A stretch of DNA of 64,000 nt from Streptococcus urinalis 2285-97 (GCF_000188055.2 NZ_AEUZ02000001.1:186001-250000), one strand, 5' to 3'; shown: positions 8,688-21,383, counted from the stretch's first letter. Numbers and translations are program-made. Notes: generated by a model not told the origin, from the letters alone.

Positions 8688-9611
8688 ATGAGAGATTTAA
8701 GAAAATATCAAGGCGTGATTCCAGCTTTCTATGCTTGTTATGATAAGAATGGCGAAATTAGTCAAGAAGGTGTTAAAAAACTGGTACAGTATTTTATCGA
8801 TAAAGGTGTTCAAGGCATTTATGTTAATGGTTCTTCTGGAGAATGTATCTACCAAAGTGTTGAAGATCGTAAGTTGATTATAGAAGCTGTTATGGAGGTT
8901 GCAAAAGGGAAATTAACAGTTATCAATCACGTTGCTTGCAATAATACAAAAGACAGTATGGTTTTAGCCAGACATTCAGAAGCATTGGGAGTGGATGCTA
9001 TTGCAGCAATTCCTCCAATATATTTCAAATTACCTGATTATGCCATTGAGAAATATTGGAATGATATCAGCAGTGCCGCTCCAAACACTGATTTTATTAT
9101 CTATAACATTCCACAGTTAGCAGGTGTTGCATTAACACCAAAACTTTATGAAAAAATGCGCCAAAATCCACGAGTTATTGGTGTTAAAAATTCCTCTATG
9201 CCTGTTCAAGATATTCAACAATTTGTTGCGGACGGTGGAGATGACTATATTGTCTTTAATGGACCATATGAACAGTTCCTTGGTGGACGTATGATGGGTG
9301 CAAAAGCAGGTATTGGAGGTACTTATGCGGTAATGCCTGATTTATTTTTAACTTTAAATCAAATGATTGCTGATAAGAAATTAGACAAGGCTAGAGAGTT
9401 ACAGTATGCGATTGATTCAATTATTTATAAAATGGTTTCAGGTCGTGCCAATATGTATGCAATTGCAAAAGAAATCCTAAAAATGAATGAGTCATTAGAC
9501 TTAGGATCGGTTCGTTTACCATTAGAACCATTACATGATTCTAATGATCACAAAATTGCTAAAGAAGCCGTTCAGATGATTAATAAAGCTAGAAAAGACT
9601 TTTTATCATAA
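8688..9611 (+). CDS. nanA: N-acetylneuraminate lyase
   Basis: It cleaves sialic acid (Neu5Ac) to ManNAc and pyruvate in the cytoplasm by a Schiff-base mechanism. The 307-residue protein is a DapA/NanA-superfamily TIM barrel with the substrate-carboxylate loop GSSGE (about residues 46-50), the catalytic Tyr in YNIPQLAG (about 137) and the Schiff-base Lys in GVKNSS (about 165). ATG 8688 is preferred over GTG 8679, which overlaps the ribosome binding site AGGAG. It follows the dead nanE by one base and precedes the transporter, defining a sialate catabolic operon. Confidence 0.9.
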   Translation: MRDLRKYQGVIPAFYACYDKNGEISQEGVKKLVQYFIDKGVQGIYVNGSSGECIYQSVEDRKLIIEAVMEVAKGKLTVINHVACNNTKDSMVLARHSEALGVDAIAAIPPIYFKLPDYAIEKYWNDISSAAPNTDFIIYNIPQLAGVALTPKLYEKMRQNPRVIGVKNSSMPVQDIQQFVADGGDDYIVFNGPYEQFLGGRMMGAKAGIGGTYAVMPDLFLTLNQMIADKKLDKARELQYAIDSIIYKMVSGRANMYAIAKEILKMNESLDLGSVRLPLEPLHDSNDHKIAKEAVQMINKARKDFLS

Positions 9612-9655
9612 AAACAGGGAAAAATCTTAACATAAGGGAATTTTAGGAGAAATTT

Positions 9656-11197
9656 ATGTCGGATTCAGGATTTACACTCATTGATTTAGCGATTATTATT
9701 GTCTACTTAATTGCTGTTTTAGCAGTTGGGTTAATTTTGTCAAAGAAAGAAATGCAAGGAAAAGAATTCTTTAAAGGGGATGGTTCTATACCTTGGTATG
9801 TTACAGCTTTTTCTATCTTTGCAACTTTATTAAGTCCCATATCATTCATGGCATTAGCAGGAAATTCTTATGCAGGGACATGGTTAATGTTTTTTGCTCA
9901 ATTGGGGATGGTGATTGCCATTCCTTTGGCAATTCGTTTTTTCTTACCAATATATGCCTATCTGGATATTGATTCTGCTTATCATTATCTAGAGTTACGA
10001 TTTAACTCTAGAAAGTTACGTGCCTTATCAGCGATATTCTTTATCATTTACCAAGTCGGTCGGATGTCTATTATTATGTACCTACCTTCAGTTGCACTGA
10101 GTATTTTAACTGGCATTGATGTTAATACGTTAATTATTGTTATGGGAATTATTGCCATTATTTACTCTTACACAGGTGGTATCAAATCAGTGTTATGGAC
10201 TGACTTTATTCAAGGTCTCGTTTTATTTATTGGTGTGATTATTGCTTTACTCTTTTTAATTCATGATTTAGATGGTGGTTTAACTGCTATCTCAGATCAG
10301 CTTATTCACCATGGAAAGTTTTTAGCTGCAGACCAACCATTATTTAACCCAAATTTATTACAAAGTTCAGTTTTTCTATTAATTGTTGGGGCTGGTGTTA
10401 ATACTTTATCCAGTTACATGTCATCTCAAGATATTGTTCAACGCTTTACCACAACTCAAGATATTAAAAAATTGAATAAAATGATGTTTACAAATGGTTT
10501 TTTGTCAATTTTTATCTCAATCTTTTTCTATCTTATTGGAACAGGACTTTATGTACTCTACACTATCCAAAGTCCAAGTTCTACAGTACAGTCACTTCCA
10601 CAAGATCAGGTCTTTATGTATTATATCTCCGCTGGTTTACCAGTAGGTATAACAGGTATCATGATTGCGGCTATTTATGCAGCAGCTCAATCAACTTTAT
10701 CAACAGGATTAAATTCTGTAGCTACATCATGGACTTTAGATATTCAAGATGCTATTAGTAAAGACTTGACAGATAAACAAAGAACCAAAATGGCACAATA
10801 CATCTCCTTGGGTGTTGGCATTTTCTCAATTGTAGTATCAATTATTATGGCACATTCAAATATAAAATCTGCTTATGAATGGTTTAATGGATTTATGGGA
10901 TTGGTACTTGGTGTTTTAGGAGGAATATTTATTTTAGCAGCTTTCTTTAAACGATCAAATAAATATGGAGCATGGGCTGCATTAGTGACATCAAGTATTG
11001 TCATGATTGCTATTAAATATGGTGTCTCAGCAGAGGCTGTTAATTTCTGGTCATATGGCATTATTTCAGTTATTGTTTCTGTTATCTCAGGTTTATTAGT
11101 GTCTTATTTAACTCCAAAAACAGAAACACCATTTGGAACAACTATTTATGATATTAAAGCTATAAAATCCGATCAATCATGGAAAGTGAGAAATTAA
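9656..11197 (+). CDS. Sodium:solute symporter, probable sialic acid transporter
   Basis: A 513-residue protein of the SSS family with about 13 membrane helices. The N-terminal half shows the SSS pattern (FSIFATLLSPISFMALAGNSY, YSYTGGIKSVLWTDFIQ), and the Na+ site region lies in helix 8 (IYAAAQSTLSTGLNS). Position between nanA and the YhcH-type gene, and the known SSS-type sialate importers of other bacteria, support sialic acid as substrate. Substrate specificity is inferred from context. It ends one base before the next gene starts, so they are tightly coupled. Confidence 0.87.
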   Translation: MSDSGFTLIDLAIIIVYLIAVLAVGLILSKKEMQGKEFFKGDGSIPWYVTAFSIFATLLSPISFMALAGNSYAGTWLMFFAQLGMVIAIPLAIRFFLPIYAYLDIDSAYHYLELRFNSRKLRALSAIFFIIYQVGRMSIIMYLPSVALSILTGIDVNTLIIVMGIIAIIYSYTGGIKSVLWTDFIQGLVLFIGVIIALLFLIHDLDGGLTAISDQLIHHGKFLAADQPLFNPNLLQSSVFLLIVGAGVNTLSSYMSSQDIVQRFTTTQDIKKLNKMMFTNGFLSIFISIFFYLIGTGLYVLYTIQSPSSTVQSLPQDQVFMYYISAGLPVGITGIMIAAIYAAAQSTLSTGLNSVATSWTLDIQDAISKDLTDKQRTKMAQYISLGVGIFSIVVSIIMAHSNIKSAYEWFNGFMGLVLGVLGGIFILAAFFKRSNKYGAWAALVTSSIVMIAIKYGVSAEAVNFWSYGIISVIVSVISGLLVSYLTPKTETPFGTTIYDIKAIKSDQSWKVRN

Positions 11198-11198
11198 T

Positions 11199-11651
11199 AT
11201 GGAATTTTATCAAAGTAGTCAATTTGTGAAAAATCATCCTTTACTTCAAAAGATTACAGAAGTTCTTGAAACTTTAGACTTTGACAAACTTGAAAAAGGG
11301 ATGCATCAATTTAATGACCAACTTTATTATAATGTCATTCAATACCAGTCAACTAAAGAAGAAAACAGAGTTTGGGAAAGTCACCGTAAAGAATATGATG
11401 TGCACTACATTATATCTGGTGAAGAAAGAATTTATCATAACTTTCTAGATCAAATGACACTGGCAGATTATGATGACAAGAATGACTGGCAACAAATGTC
11501 TGGTCAAAAGGGTAGTGAGATTGTATTGAGGCAAGGTAATCTCCTCTTGCTAGATGCAAATGATGCTCATATGACAGGATTAATGGTAAATGAAGAAATG
11601 ACAGTCAAAAAAATTGTCTTTAAATTGACAATGTCATTAAAGAAAGGATAA
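11199..11651 (+). CDS. YhcH/YjgK/YiaL (DUF386) family protein
   Basis: A 150-residue cupin-like protein of the DUF386 family, with the conserved HYIISGEERIY strand and metal-ligand-type residues (H60-region HRKEYDVHY, and DANDAHM). Members are encoded in many sialate operons, where roles in sugar anomerisation or processing of sialate derivatives have been proposed. It begins one base after the transporter stop. A perfect hairpin terminator begins at its stop codon. The exact reaction here is unknown. Confidence 0.85.
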   Translation: MEFYQSSQFVKNHPLLQKITEVLETLDFDKLEKGMHQFNDQLYYNVIQYQSTKEENRVWESHRKEYDVHYIISGEERIYHNFLDQMTLADYDDKNDWQQMSGQKGSEIVLRQGNLLLLDANDAHMTGLMVNEEMTVKKIVFKLTMSLKKG

Positions 11652-11676
11652 AAAGGGATCCTAGGGATCCCTTTTT
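11651..11676 (+). terminator. Perfect intrinsic terminator inside the nan gene cluster
   Basis: AAAAGGGATCC and GGATCCCTTTT make an 11-bp perfect stem with a TAG loop, followed by T residues. It starts at the stop of the DUF386 gene and ends 16 bases before the kinase start, so kinase expression needs read-through or its own promoter. Confidence 0.9.
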
Positions 11677-11691
11677 CGGTAGGTGACGCTC

Positions 11692-12582
11692 ATGATTATT
11701 GGTATTGATATAGGAGGTACAAGCATCAAAGCAGAACTCTTTGATGCTAATGGTCAATCGCAAAGTAAACTAAAAGAAATCAAAACCCCAATTGATTATC
11801 ATAAACAAACAAATGATATTCTTAATGCGGTGAAGCAATTGGTCCAATCATTTCTCAAAGAGGAAACTCAAATTGAAGGAATTGCTATTTCAAGTGCTGG
11901 TGTTATTGATTCTGAAAAAGGTAAAGTCGTTTATTCTGGCCCGACAATACCTAACTATAAGGGAACAAATTTAAAAGACGAAATTGAAAAAACGTTTAAA
12001 ATAAAATGCGAAGTAGAAAATGATGTCAACTGTGCTGCTCTAGGAGAAATGTGGAAAGGTGCTGGGAGGACGAGTCATAGTTTCATTTGCATAACAGTTG
12101 GTACTGGAATTGGTGGAGCTATTATTTTAAATCAAACATTATGGAGAGGATTTCAACATTGTGCAGGTGAAGTCGGCTATATTCCAGTAAGTGATAAAAC
12201 TTGGCAAGATCTAGCATCGACAAGTAGTTTAGTCAGTGATTATGAACAATTGACTAAGAAAAACAATTCTAATGGGAAACTCATTTTTGCTGCCTATGAG
12301 GCTGGAGAAGAGAGTGCGCAAAAAGTGATCAAGCAATTAGTGGATAATCTAACAAAAGGATTATTACCGCTTTTATACATTATAAATCCAGAAGCTATTA
12401 TTTTTGGCGGTGGTATTTTTGAAAGAAAAGAAATTTTACTACCATTAATCGAAGAAGCATTAGCCTCTCAATTACAAGACAATTTCTTTAAACCTGACCA
12501 TATTTTTGGGGCAGAATTAGGAAATAAGGCAGGAAGACTAGGCGCTGTTTATCATTTCATTAGTAAAAATGCATTTAACTGA
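11692..12582 (+). CDS. nanK: ROK-family sugar kinase, probable N-acetylmannosamine kinase
   Basis: It is expected to phosphorylate ManNAc with ATP, yielding the substrate of NanE. The 296-residue protein has the ROK phosphate-1 motif DIGGTSIKAE at the N-terminus, the catalytic region ENDVNCAALGE (about 105), and the glycine-rich TVGTGIGGA. The cysteine-rich zinc motif typical of ROK proteins (CxCGxxGC) is absent: the corresponding region reads HCAGEVGYIPVSD and continues without cysteines. ATG 11692 follows the ribosome binding site TAGGTG; GTG 11683 is too close to it. Substrate is inferred from the nan context. Confidence 0.82.
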   Translation: MIIGIDIGGTSIKAELFDANGQSQSKLKEIKTPIDYHKQTNDILNAVKQLVQSFLKEETQIEGIAISSAGVIDSEKGKVVYSGPTIPNYKGTNLKDEIEKTFKIKCEVENDVNCAALGEMWKGAGRTSHSFICITVGTGIGGAIILNQTLWRGFQHCAGEVGYIPVSDKTWQDLASTSSLVSDYEQLTKKNNSNGKLIFAAYEAGEESAQKVIKQLVDNLTKGLLPLLYIINPEAIIFGGGIFERKEILLPLIEEALASQLQDNFFKPDHIFGAELGNKAGRLGAVYHFISKNAFN

Positions 12583-12617
12583 ATATTCTAATTTTATAAA
12601 CTTTTTTAAATATTCTT

Positions 12618-12646
12618 TTGAAAACGCTTTTAGAAGATGTTATAAT
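12618..12646 (+). promoter_or_regulatory. V-ATPase operon promoter overlapped by a cre-like site
   Basis: TTGAAA (12618-12623), 17 bases, TATAAT (12641-12646): a near-ideal sigma-A promoter. TGAAAACGCTTTTA (12619-12632) is one base from the symmetrical CcpA operator form and covers the -35, so CcpA binding would repress. The transcript leader is about 105 bases. Confidence 0.75.
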
Positions 12647-12757
12647 AAAACAAGACCTATTATTTTAGTTGATCATTAAAAATGTACTTTAAATGAAAAT
12701 AAAATTAAATTTAAATTAGAATAATAGACTAATTTAGAATTGAGAGGGGGTGCCAAG

Positions 12758-13070
12758 GTGACAAATTCAATTTTTGAAACAATGAAAGAAATTGAGAAGC
12801 AAGCTGAGGTAATTGTCGAAGATTATGAAAAAAAATCTAAACAACTACAAGAACAGGCTAATCAAGAACTTGTGGGACTAAAAATGGAATGTGACCAAAA
12901 AAGACAAGAAATCTTGAAGGAAAAAGAGGACACTCTTTCAAGTGACCTAGCTAATTTGAAAGATAATCTCAGTCAAAAAATGCAACAGAATGAAACTAAA
13001 GTTAGGTCGGTTTTGACTGATCGAAAAGCTATTCTAGTTGAACAAATTGTGGAGAAGGTGGTAGAGACAT

Positions 13071-13081
<11 letters not shown>
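12758..13081 (+). CDS. ntpF: V-type ATPase peripheral-stalk subunit (E. hirae NtpF-like)
   Basis: A 107-residue, almost wholly coiled-coil, charged protein (Lys/Glu/Gln rich), matching the size and place of NtpF, the first gene of the Enterococcus hirae ntp operon, which forms the peripheral stalk with subunit E. GTG 12758 is chosen because it follows the ribosome binding site GAGAGGGGG by 8 bases; an earlier in-frame start would overlap it. It overlaps the next gene by 11 bases. Streptococcal annotations sometimes call this subunit G or H. Confidence 0.82.
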
Positions 13082-15552
<2,471 letters not shown>

Positions 15553-15595
15553 ATCATCACTGAAACTTTTAGTCATTTGTATTGGAGGAATTTGA

Positions 15596-16180
15596 GTGAG
15601 TGATATTAATCAATTAAAAAGTGCTGTCCTTGAACAAGCACATCAAGAAGGAAAATATCGTCTTGAAATGGCTCGAAAAAAGGTAAATCAGCAATTTCGG
15701 GAAGATAAAAAAAGAATCCTAACGGATAGTGATTCAGAAACAAGTAGACAGCTAAAAGAGTTAAATCAAAAATTTCAAGTGGAAAGTCAACAAATTAAAA
15801 ATCAAGAACGACAATCAACACTTGTTACAAAGCAAACCGTTTTAAAAGAGCTATTTCAAGCTGCTTTAGAGAAGATGGAAGCATTTGATGTTGAGGAAGA
15901 ATTGTATTTTTTAAATCTGATTTTAAAAAAATATCAGGACCAAGACATTCTTGTTAGTCTAGGTGAGATAACAAGTCAAAAATTTAGTTCTCAAGCTTTG
16001 GCTGAGTTGATAAAACAGTATCCAAATGCAAGTTTTAATGAAAAGAGTATTGATAAGGAAGCAGGTTTTATGATTTCAATAGGCCAAGTAGATCAAAATT
16101 ATCTCTACTCTAATCTTGTTAATTCAATTTTTAAAGAGGAAAGCTCTCGTATTGCAAATGCTATTTTTAAAGAAAATTAG
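15596..16180 (+). CDS. ntpE: V-type ATPase subunit E (peripheral stalk)
   Basis: Subunit E pairs with the NtpF-type subunit in the peripheral stalk that connects the catalytic head to NtpI. The 194-residue protein has a long N-terminal charged helix (1-105) and a C-terminal globular domain with the conserved KEAGFMISIGQ-like region (about 155-165). It starts at GTG 15596 behind TTGGAGGAA; no better ATG is nearby. Length and operon position match the family. Confidence 0.92.
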   Translation: MSDINQLKSAVLEQAHQEGKYRLEMARKKVNQQFREDKKRILTDSDSETSRQLKELNQKFQVESQQIKNQERQSTLVTKQTVLKELFQAALEKMEAFDVEEELYFLNLILKKYQDQDILVSLGEITSQKFSSQALAELIKQYPNASFNEKSIDKEAGFMISIGQVDQNYLYSNLVNSIFKEESSRIANAIFKEN

Positions 16181-16191
16181 GAGGCTATTTT

Positions 16192-17202
16192 ATGAATGAT
16201 ACCTTATTTTCACAAATAAATACAAGCATCAGTGTTAGGGAGCATCAATTATTAAATTCAGAACAGTTTTCAAAATTATTGCAAACACAAGATAAAAACC
16301 AAATTGCCAATCTATTGCAAACAACGCCTTATCAGTTGAGTTCTGATGATCTGGATGATTTAAATAAGGTAGAGTCTGTTCTGATGAGAGAACTAGAAAA
16401 AACATATCACTGGGCTTATGAAGAAACGCCTATTATAGGTTTAGTACAATTTTTTACATTACCTTACACTTATCATAATTTGAAAGTTCTCTTAAAATCA
16501 AAAGCTAATCAAAAAGACTTTAGTCATCTACTCATTTCAATAGGAGCTAAATCTTTGTCAGAGCTTGAACACTTGGTGACAACTTTGAATTCTGAAAAAT
16601 TTCCAAAAAGTGTTGTTGAAGAAGTTCAATCTATTTGGTCAGAATTTCAAGATTATCAAGATGTGAGAGTGTTAGAAGTTGGTGCTGATTTGGCTTACTT
16701 CAAACACTTGAAGTGGTTGGTTGAGCAGTTAGAAGAACCAATATTAAAAAAAGCTGCTCTTGTTATTACAGATTTGTATAATATTCAAGTTGTAAAGAGG
16801 GCAGAAAAACAAAATAGACCTGCTAGTTTCATGAAACAATTAATCTCTGATGAAGGAAGTTTGACATTAAATGATTACCTTTCTATTAGTAAAGATAGTG
16901 GACTAGCTACTTGGTATAACCAATTAGGTTTAAACTTATTGACTTCTGAATTAATCAGGTATGAAGAAAAAATGGTGAATGGAACCATTTCATTATTGGA
17001 ATTATATCAATTGACTGATATCCTATTGTACCAGTTGTTCTTAGAGGGTAAATATCAAGTTCAAGGCCCTTTACTATTAGCAAGATATCTCTTTGGCAAA
17101 GAACTCGAAGTTAAAAACTTAAGGCTTATATTATCTGGTGTTTGTAATGAGTTACCAATTCAATCGATTAAAGAAAGGATGAGACCAATTTATGACCAAT
17201 AA
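16192..17202 (+). CDS. ntpC: V-type ATPase subunit C (central socket)
   Basis: Subunit C (d-type) is the funnel that sits on the K ring and receives the central shaft. The 336-residue all-helical protein matches the V-type/A-type subunit C family, with three similar helical repeats and the conserved YHNLKVLLKSK and EVKNLRLILSGV segments. ATG 16192 follows AGGAGGC. It overlaps the next gene by 11 bases, typical of tight coupling in this operon. Confidence 0.94.
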   Translation: MNDTLFSQINTSISVREHQLLNSEQFSKLLQTQDKNQIANLLQTTPYQLSSDDLDDLNKVESVLMRELEKTYHWAYEETPIIGLVQFFTLPYTYHNLKVLLKSKANQKDFSHLLISIGAKSLSELEHLVTTLNSEKFPKSVVEEVQSIWSEFQDYQDVRVLEVGADLAYFKHLKWLVEQLEEPILKKAALVITDLYNIQVVKRAEKQNRPASFMKQLISDEGSLTLNDYLSISKDSGLATWYNQLGLNLLTSELIRYEEKMVNGTISLLELYQLTDILLYQLFLEGKYQVQGPLLLARYLFGKELEVKNLRLILSGVCNELPIQSIKERMRPIYDQ

Positions 17203-17521
17203 AACCTACAAAATAGGTGTTATCGGTAATCGTGATGCGATTTTACCTTTTCGAATGATTGGTTTTCAAACCTTTCCTGTTACTAAAGCACAAGATGCCA
17301 TTAACACCCTAAGAAAACTCTCAAGAGATGATTTTGGAATTATTTATCTAACCGAAGATATTGCAAGAGAAATTCCTGATACAATTGCTTATTATGACAG
17401 TCAAGTTAAGCCTGCAGTCATATTGATTCCAACGCATAAAGGAAGTAATGGTTTAGGAATAAAACGTGTCCAAGACAATGTAGAGAAGGCAGTTGGACAA
17501 AATATACTTGAACAAAAATAG
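17192..17521 (+). CDS. ntpG: V-type ATPase subunit F (central shaft; NtpG of E. hirae)
   Basis: The small Rossmann-like subunit of the rotor shaft; it associates with subunit D. The protein is 109 residues and shows the family pattern KIGVIGNRDAILPFRMIGF at the start and the C-terminal IPTHKGSNGLG region. It starts at ATG 17192 overlapping ntpC. Naming varies: in E. hirae this gene is ntpG, while many streptococcal annotations call it subunit F. Confidence 0.92.
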   Translation: MTNKTYKIGVIGNRDAILPFRMIGFQTFPVTKAQDAINTLRKLSRDDFGIIYLTEDIAREIPDTIAYYDSQVKPAVILIPTHKGSNGLGIKRVQDNVEKAVGQNILEQK

Positions 17522-17552
17522 AAAGAGATTGTTAAATTAAAGGAGGATAAAC

Positions 17553-19328
17553 TTGAGTCAAGGAAAAATAATTAAAGTTTCAGGGCCCCTAGTAGTAGCA
17601 TCTGGAATGGAAGATGCCAATATTCAAGATATTTGTCGAGTGGGCCATTTGGGTTTGATTGGTGAAATTATTGAAATGAGACGCGATCAAGCTTCTATTC
17701 AGGTATATGAGGAAACATCTGGAATTGGCCCTGGTGAACCAGTAGTGACAACAGGCAGTCCTCTTTCAGTGGAATTAGGGCCTGGATTGATTTCAGAAAT
17801 GTTTGATGGTATTCAAAGACCTTTAGATCGTTTCAAACAAAGTACTAATAGTGATTTTCTAATTAGAGGAGTTGAGGTTCCAAGCCTCAATCGTGAAAAG
17901 ACTTGGGATTTCAAAGCACAATTATCAGTAGGAGATCCAGTTGTTGCAGGCGATATTTTAGGTGTTGTAGAAGAAACACGTGTTATTGAACATCGCATTA
18001 TGGTGCCTTATCCTATTTCAGGAACTTTAAAATCTATTTCTGAAGGGAAATTTACTGTCACTGATATTGTTTATGAAATTGAAAAAGAAGATGGAACACT
18101 CTATCAAGGAACGTTAATTCAGAAATGGCCAGTTCGTAGAGCAAGACCAGTTACCAAAAAACTGATACCAGTTGAGCCTCTTATCACAGGTCAACGGGTT
18201 ATAGATACTTTTTTTCCAGTAACAAAAGGTGGTGCAGCTGCAGTTCCAGGTCCTTTTGGAGCTGGAAAAACGGTTGTGCAACATCAGGTAGCAAAATTTG
18301 CGAATGTTGATATTGTTATTTATGTTGGTTGTGGCGAACGTGGAAATGAAATGACGGATGTTCTAAATGAATTTCCAGAATTGATTGATCCAAATACAGG
18401 ACAATCTATTATGCAACGCACAGTCCTAATTGCCAACACATCTAATATGCCAGTGGCAGCGCGTGAAGCGTCTATTTACACAGGCATAACAATTGCAGAA
18501 TATTTCCGTGATATGGGTTATTCTGTTGCTATCATGGCTGATTCAACATCACGGTGGGCTGAGGCACTACGTGAAATGTCTGGTCGGCTTGAAGAAATGC
18601 CTGGAGATGAGGGTTATCCTGCATATTTAGGTAGCCGTATTGCAGAATATTATGAACGTGCTGGACGTGTTCAAACGCTGGGTGGCGAAGAAAGAGAAGG
18701 TACCATTACAGCCATTGGAGCCGTTTCGCCACCAGGAGGTGATATTTCAGAACCAGTCACACAAAATACCTTACGTATTGTTAAGGTGTTCTGGGGTCTA
18801 GATGCACCTTTAGCACAAAGAAGGCATTTTCCAGCCATTAATTGGTTAACATCCTATTCACTTTATAAAGATGAAATTGGAAAATATATTAACAAAGCGC
18901 AAGAAACAAATTGGGCTCAAAAAGTCTCTAAAGCAATGAATATTCTCCAAAGAGAAGCTAGTCTTGAAGAAATTGTTCGGCTCGTGGGTCTTGATTCGCT
19001 GTCCGAACAAGATCGGTTAACAATGGCAGTTGCTCGTCAGATTCGTGAAGACTATCTTCAACAAAATGCTTTTGATAGTGTTGATACTTTTACGTCATTT
19101 GCTAAGCAAGAAGCTATGTTAACGAATATTTTAACGTTTAACAAAGAGGCTTCTAAAGCATTAGAATTAGGTGCTTACTTTAGTGAGATAATGGAAGGGA
19201 CAGCTAGCATTAGAGATAAAATTGCTAGAAGTAAATATATACCAGAAGATCAATTAGAGGAGATTAAATCCTTATCGGATGTTCTAAAAACGGATATTCA
19301 CCATGTTTTAGAAAAGGGAGGAATTTAG
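17553..19328 (+). CDS. ntpA: V-type ATPase catalytic subunit A
   Basis: This subunit hydrolyses ATP in the A3B3 head. The 591-residue protein has the P-loop GPFGAGKT (about 232), the catalytic Glu region in GCGERGNEM (about 260), the subunit-A-specific non-homologous insert (about 100-200), and the [13 protein letters not shown] segment. The start is TTG 17553, seven bases behind AAAGGAGG; no ATG is suitably placed. It ends immediately before ntpB begins (stop at 19326-19328, ATG at 19329), giving translational coupling for the 1:1 A:B complex. Confidence 0.98.
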   Translation: MSQGKIIKVSGPLVVASGMEDANIQDICRVGHLGLIGEIIEMRRDQASIQVYEETSGIGPGEPVVTTGSPLSVELGPGLISEMFDGIQRPLDRFKQSTNSDFLIRGVEVPSLNREKTWDFKAQLSVGDPVVAGDILGVVEETRVIEHRIMVPYPISGTLKSISEGKFTVTDIVYEIEKEDGTLYQGTLIQKWPVRRARPVTKKLIPVEPLITGQRVIDTFFPVTKGGAAAVPGPFGAGKTVVQHQVAKFANVDIVIYVGCGERGNEMTDVLNEFPELIDPNTGQSIMQRTVLIANTSNMPVAAREASIYTGITIAEYFRDMGYSVAIMADSTSRWAEALREMSGRLEEMPGDEGYPAYLGSRIAEYYERAGRVQTLGGEEREGTITAIGAVSPPGGDISEPVTQNTLRIVKVFWGLDAPLAQRRHFPAINWLTSYSLYKDEIGKYINKAQETNWAQKVSKAMNILQREASLEEIVRLVGLDSLSEQDRLTMAVARQIREDYLQQNAFDSVDTFTSFAKQEAMLTNILTFNKEASKALELGAYFSEIMEGTASIRDKIARSKYIPEDQLEEIKSLSDVLKTDIHHVLEKGGI

Positions 19329-20723
19329 ATGAGTGTTCTTAAAGAATATCGAACGGTCAGCGAAGTTGTCGGCCCTTTGATGATTGTAGATCAGGTTTCA
19401 GGTGTTCATTACAATGAATTAGTGGAAATCAAATTGCATGATGGTGAAATACGTCAAGGACAAGTATTAGAAGTCCAAGAAGATAAAGCTATGGTTCAGT
19501 TATTTGAAGGTTCCAGTGGTATTAATTTAGCAAAAGCAAAAGTTAGATTTACTGGACATCCACTAGAATTAGCTGTTTCAGAAGATATGGTTGGTCGAAT
19601 TTTTGATGGAATGGGAAATCCAATAGATGGAGGTCCTGAACTAATTCCAGAAAAATATTTGGATATAGATGGCCAAGCCATTAATCCTGTTGCAAGAGAT
19701 TATCCTGATGAATTTATTCAAACAGGCATTTCAGCAATTGATCACCTGAATACACTTGTGCGTGGACAAAAACTTCCTGTGTTTTCTGGTTCTGGTCTCC
19801 CACATAATGAACTAGCAGCGCAGATTGCTCGTCAATCCACTGTTTTGAATTCTGATGAAAACTTTGCTGTGGTCTTTGCAGCTATGGGAATTACTTTTGA
19901 AGAAGCAGAATTTTTTATGAATGACCTTCGTGAGACTGGTGCCATTGATCGTTCAGTTTTATTTGTTAATTTAGCTAATGATCCTGCTATTGAAAGAATC
20001 GCAACGCCAAGAATTGCCTTAACGACAGCTGAATATTTAGCCTATGAAAAAGACATGCATGTTCTTGTCATCATGACAGACATGACCAATTATTGTGAAG
20101 CTTTACGTGAAGTTTCTGCAGCTAGACGAGAAGTTCCAGGTCGTCGTGGCTATCCAGGTTACCTATATACAAACTTATCAACCCTTTATGAACGTGCCGG
20201 ACGATTAGTGGGGAAAAAAGGCTCTGTAACTCAAATTCCTATTTTAACCATGCCTGAAGATGATATCACACATCCAATTCCTGACTTAACTGGCTATATT
20301 ACCGAAGGACAAATTATTCTATCACATGAATTGTACAATAGTGGTTATCGTCCACCAATTAATGTCTTACCTTCCTTATCTCGTCTGAAAGATAAAGGCT
20401 CTGGTGAGGGAAAAACACGAGTTGATCATGCAGCTACAATGAACCAACTTTTTGCTGCTTATGCACAAGGAAAGCAAGCAAAAGAGTTAGCTGTTGTTTT
20501 GGGTGAATCTGCTTTATCAGAAACAGATAAAAAATACGTACGATTCACAGATCGTTTTGAAGAAGACTATATTAACCAAGGATTCTTTACAAATCGAAGT
20601 ATTGAAGAAAGTATAGATCTTGGTTGGGAATTATTAACAATCTTGCCTAGGACGGAATTAAAACGAATTAAAGACGATATGTTAGATCAATACCTCCCTA
20701 AAGTACAAAAAGAAGATGACTAG
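19329..20723 (+). CDS. ntpB: V-type ATPase regulatory subunit B
   Basis: This is the non-catalytic nucleotide-binding-fold subunit alternating with A in the head. The 464-residue protein lacks a canonical P-loop ([12 protein letters not shown] at the equivalent position), as expected for subunit B, and has the [24 protein letters not shown] region around residue 245 that contributes the arginine finger to the A-site. It abuts ntpA with no intergenic base. Confidence 0.98.
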   Translation: MSVLKEYRTVSEVVGPLMIVDQVSGVHYNELVEIKLHDGEIRQGQVLEVQEDKAMVQLFEGSSGINLAKAKVRFTGHPLELAVSEDMVGRIFDGMGNPIDGGPELIPEKYLDIDGQAINPVARDYPDEFIQTGISAIDHLNTLVRGQKLPVFSGSGLPHNELAAQIARQSTVLNSDENFAVVFAAMGITFEEAEFFMNDLRETGAIDRSVLFVNLANDPAIERIATPRIALTTAEYLAYEKDMHVLVIMTDMTNYCEALREVSAARREVPGRRGYPGYLYTNLSTLYERAGRLVGKKGSVTQIPILTMPEDDITHPIPDLTGYITEGQIILSHELYNSGYRPPINVLPSLSRLKDKGSGEGKTRVDHAATMNQLFAAYAQGKQAKELAVVLGESALSETDKKYVRFTDRFEEDYINQGFFTNRSIEESIDLGWELLTILPRTELKRIKDDMLDQYLPKVQKEDD

Positions 20724-20758
20724 TACAAAAACGGCAGTAATTAAAGGAGGTTGAAATA

Positions 20759-21379
20759 GTGGCTCGATTAAATGTAAAACCCACACGCATGGAGTTAAGT
20801 AATCTCAAAACACGATTAAAGACGGCTACTAGAGGTCATAAATTATTAAAAGATAAACGTGATGAACTGATGAGACATTTTGTTGATCTTATTAAAGAAA
20901 ATAATGATTTAAGACAAGAGGTTGAGAGAGATTTGGCTTCTAATATGCAAGACTTTGTATTAGCAAAGTCTCAAGAAAATGATTTGATGGTGGAAGAACT
21001 CTTTGCAGTTCCCTTTCAAGAAGTTGATCTTTTCATTGAAACGGAAAATATTATGAGTGTCAATGTTCCTAAATTTCATGTTAATACAAATCAGCACGAT
21101 GATAATAAAGGCGAATTTTCTTACAGTTTTTTGTCTTCAAATAGTGAAATGGACGAGACAATTTCAAAGATTGAATCTTTACAATCTAAAATGTTAAGAT
21201 TGGCAGAAGTTGAGAAGACCTGTCAATTAATGGCGGATGAAATTGAAAAAACAAGACGTAGAGTTAATGGCTTAGAGTATGCTATTATTCCACAGCTAGA
21301 AGAAACCATTCATTATATTGAACTTAAACTAGAAGAAGCTGAGCGAGCAAATCTTGTTAGAATCATGAAAGTAAAATAA
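20759..21379 (+). CDS. ntpD: V-type ATPase subunit D (central rotor shaft)
   Basis: Subunit D is the long coiled-coil rotor shaft transmitting torque between the head and the K ring. The 206-residue protein shows the family's N-terminal [16 protein letters not shown] helix and C-terminal helix with [18 protein letters not shown]. It starts at GTG 20759, behind AAAGGAGG. Last gene of the ntp operon, followed by a GC-rich hairpin. The E. hirae ntpH and ntpJ (potassium transporter) genes have no counterpart here. Confidence 0.96.
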   Translation: MARLNVKPTRMELSNLKTRLKTATRGHKLLKDKRDELMRHFVDLIKENNDLRQEVERDLASNMQDFVLAKSQENDLMVEELFAVPFQEVDLFIETENIMSVNVPKFHVNTNQHDDNKGEFSYSFLSSNSEMDETISKIESLQSKMLRLAEVEKTCQLMADEIEKTRRRVNGLEYAIIPQLEETIHYIELKLEEAERANLVRIMKVK

Positions 21380-21383
21380 TTGA

